From: Hyphomicrobiaceae bacterium
Lineage (GTDB): Bacteria > Pseudomonadota > Alphaproteobacteria > Rhizobiales > HXMU1428-3
NCBI GenBank assembly: GCA_028285025.1
Contig: JANQQH010000176.1
Location: forward strand, 1 to 5,753
Direction of reading: 5' to 3'
DNA: 5,753 bases
Shown in pieces: positions 5,321-5,753 of the stretch. The first letter of the stretch is position 1; each line of letters begins with the position of its first letter. Both the position numbers and the translations under genes were made by a program. The notes beneath the pieces are model-generated. The model saw nothing but the letters and a program-made list of their open reading frames with translations. It did not search any database and was not told the origin of the DNA.

Positions 5321-5753
5321 ATGAAAGCTCTAGTGAACTCGGTTTTTCGTTTTTGTTTGATTTGTAGTGGAGTATTTAGTCTTTTAATATGTGGGGCAAA
5401 CACGCCCGCCTTTGCGGCAAAAAAGTCTGCTGCCATGGCCATTGACGCTCATACCGGGCGAATCCTTTATTCCCATAACATTGACAAACCCCATCACCCA
5501 GCGTCCCTGACCAAAGTGATGACACTTTATATGCTGTTTGAATTTTTACAGTCTGGGCGTTTAAATTTAAACTCCAAATTACAAGTAACTGAAAACGCAT
5601 CGCGCCAACAACCCTCAAAATTAGGATTAAAACAAGGCTCTACCATTCGCGTGGAACAGGCGATAAAGGCCCTAATTGTAAAAAGCGCAAATGATGTGGC
5701 CGTCGTTGTGGCTGAAAACATCGCTGGTTCTGAATGGAAATTTGCCCAACTCA
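5321..5753 (+). CDS. D-alanyl-D-alanine carboxypeptidase (peptidase S11), N-terminal part, cut by the right edge
   Basis: A low-molecular-weight penicillin-binding protein that, as known for the family, removes the terminal D-Ala from peptidoglycan pentapeptides in the periplasm and so limits cross-linking. The 144 residues present begin with a Sec signal peptide: MKALVNSVFR, a hydrophobic core at about 11-25, and PAFA with cleavage near A32. The serine-transpeptidase fold follows: AMAIDAHTGRILYSHN at 38-53, the catalytic SLTK at 62-65 within HPASLTKVMT, and the SAN triad at 122-124 within IVKSANDVAVVVAE. The third motif, KTG, and the C-terminal domain lie beyond the edge. The family usually runs to about 380-500 residues, so roughly a third is visible. 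The ATG at 5321 has only a weak AGAG ribosome binding site 6 bases upstream. It diverges from clpS. Similar genes are often named dacF or dacC, but I cannot choose from this fragment. Confidence 0.93.
   Translation, partial: MKALVNSVFRFCLICSGVFSLLICGANTPAFAAKKSAAMAIDAHTGRILYSHNIDKPHHPASLTKVMTLYMLFEFLQSGRLNLNSKLQVTENASRQQPSKLGLKQGSTIRVEQAIKALIVKSANDVAVVVAENIAGSEWKFAQL

Noticed and set aside
5376..5721. Minus-strand open frames opposite the carboxypeptidase gene
   Set aside because: The plus strand encodes the signal peptide, SLTK and SAN motifs continuously, so these are shadows.

Overview
The window looks like chromosomal DNA of a fairly AT-rich alphaproteobacterium, possibly of the Rhizobiales. 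The ClpS core ([21 protein letters not shown] type), the clpS-clpA pair and a neighbouring serine-type D-Ala-D-Ala carboxypeptidase all fit that group as I remember it. I cannot name a genus. Both edges cut through genes.

Layout: (1) 1-805, minus strand, the N-terminal half of a citramalate synthase (CimA-like, pyruvate route to isoleucine), running off the left edge. (2) 806-1051, a divergent intergenic region. (3) 1052-1632, plus strand, two small genes 11 bp apart: a 131-residue exported four-cysteine protein and a 57-residue peptide with a signal sequence. Neither is recognised; they look like an operon. (4) 1633-1926, a spacer where the plus-strand pair and clpA converge, with only a weak terminator candidate. 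(5) 4695-1927, minus strand, clpS then clpA, six bases apart, with the clpA ribosome binding site inside the end of clpS. ClpS delivers N-degron substrates to the ClpA unfoldase, which feeds ClpP (not in this window). (6) 4696-5320, about 625 bp of very AT-rich DNA with no credible gene, many TTAA tetramers, several dyads and nested hairpins. It separates the divergent clpS and carboxypeptidase genes. (7) 5321-5753, plus strand, the N-terminal part of an S11-family D-alanyl-D-alanine carboxypeptidase, running off the right edge.

Most of the window is housekeeping: amino-acid synthesis, regulated proteolysis and peptidoglycan trimming. I found no mobile element, CRISPR array, tRNA or rRNA. The parts that standard families do not explain are the small exported-protein pair at 1052-1632 and the structured AT-rich leader region ahead of the carboxypeptidase. 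I see no convincing evidence of a large undescribed system.
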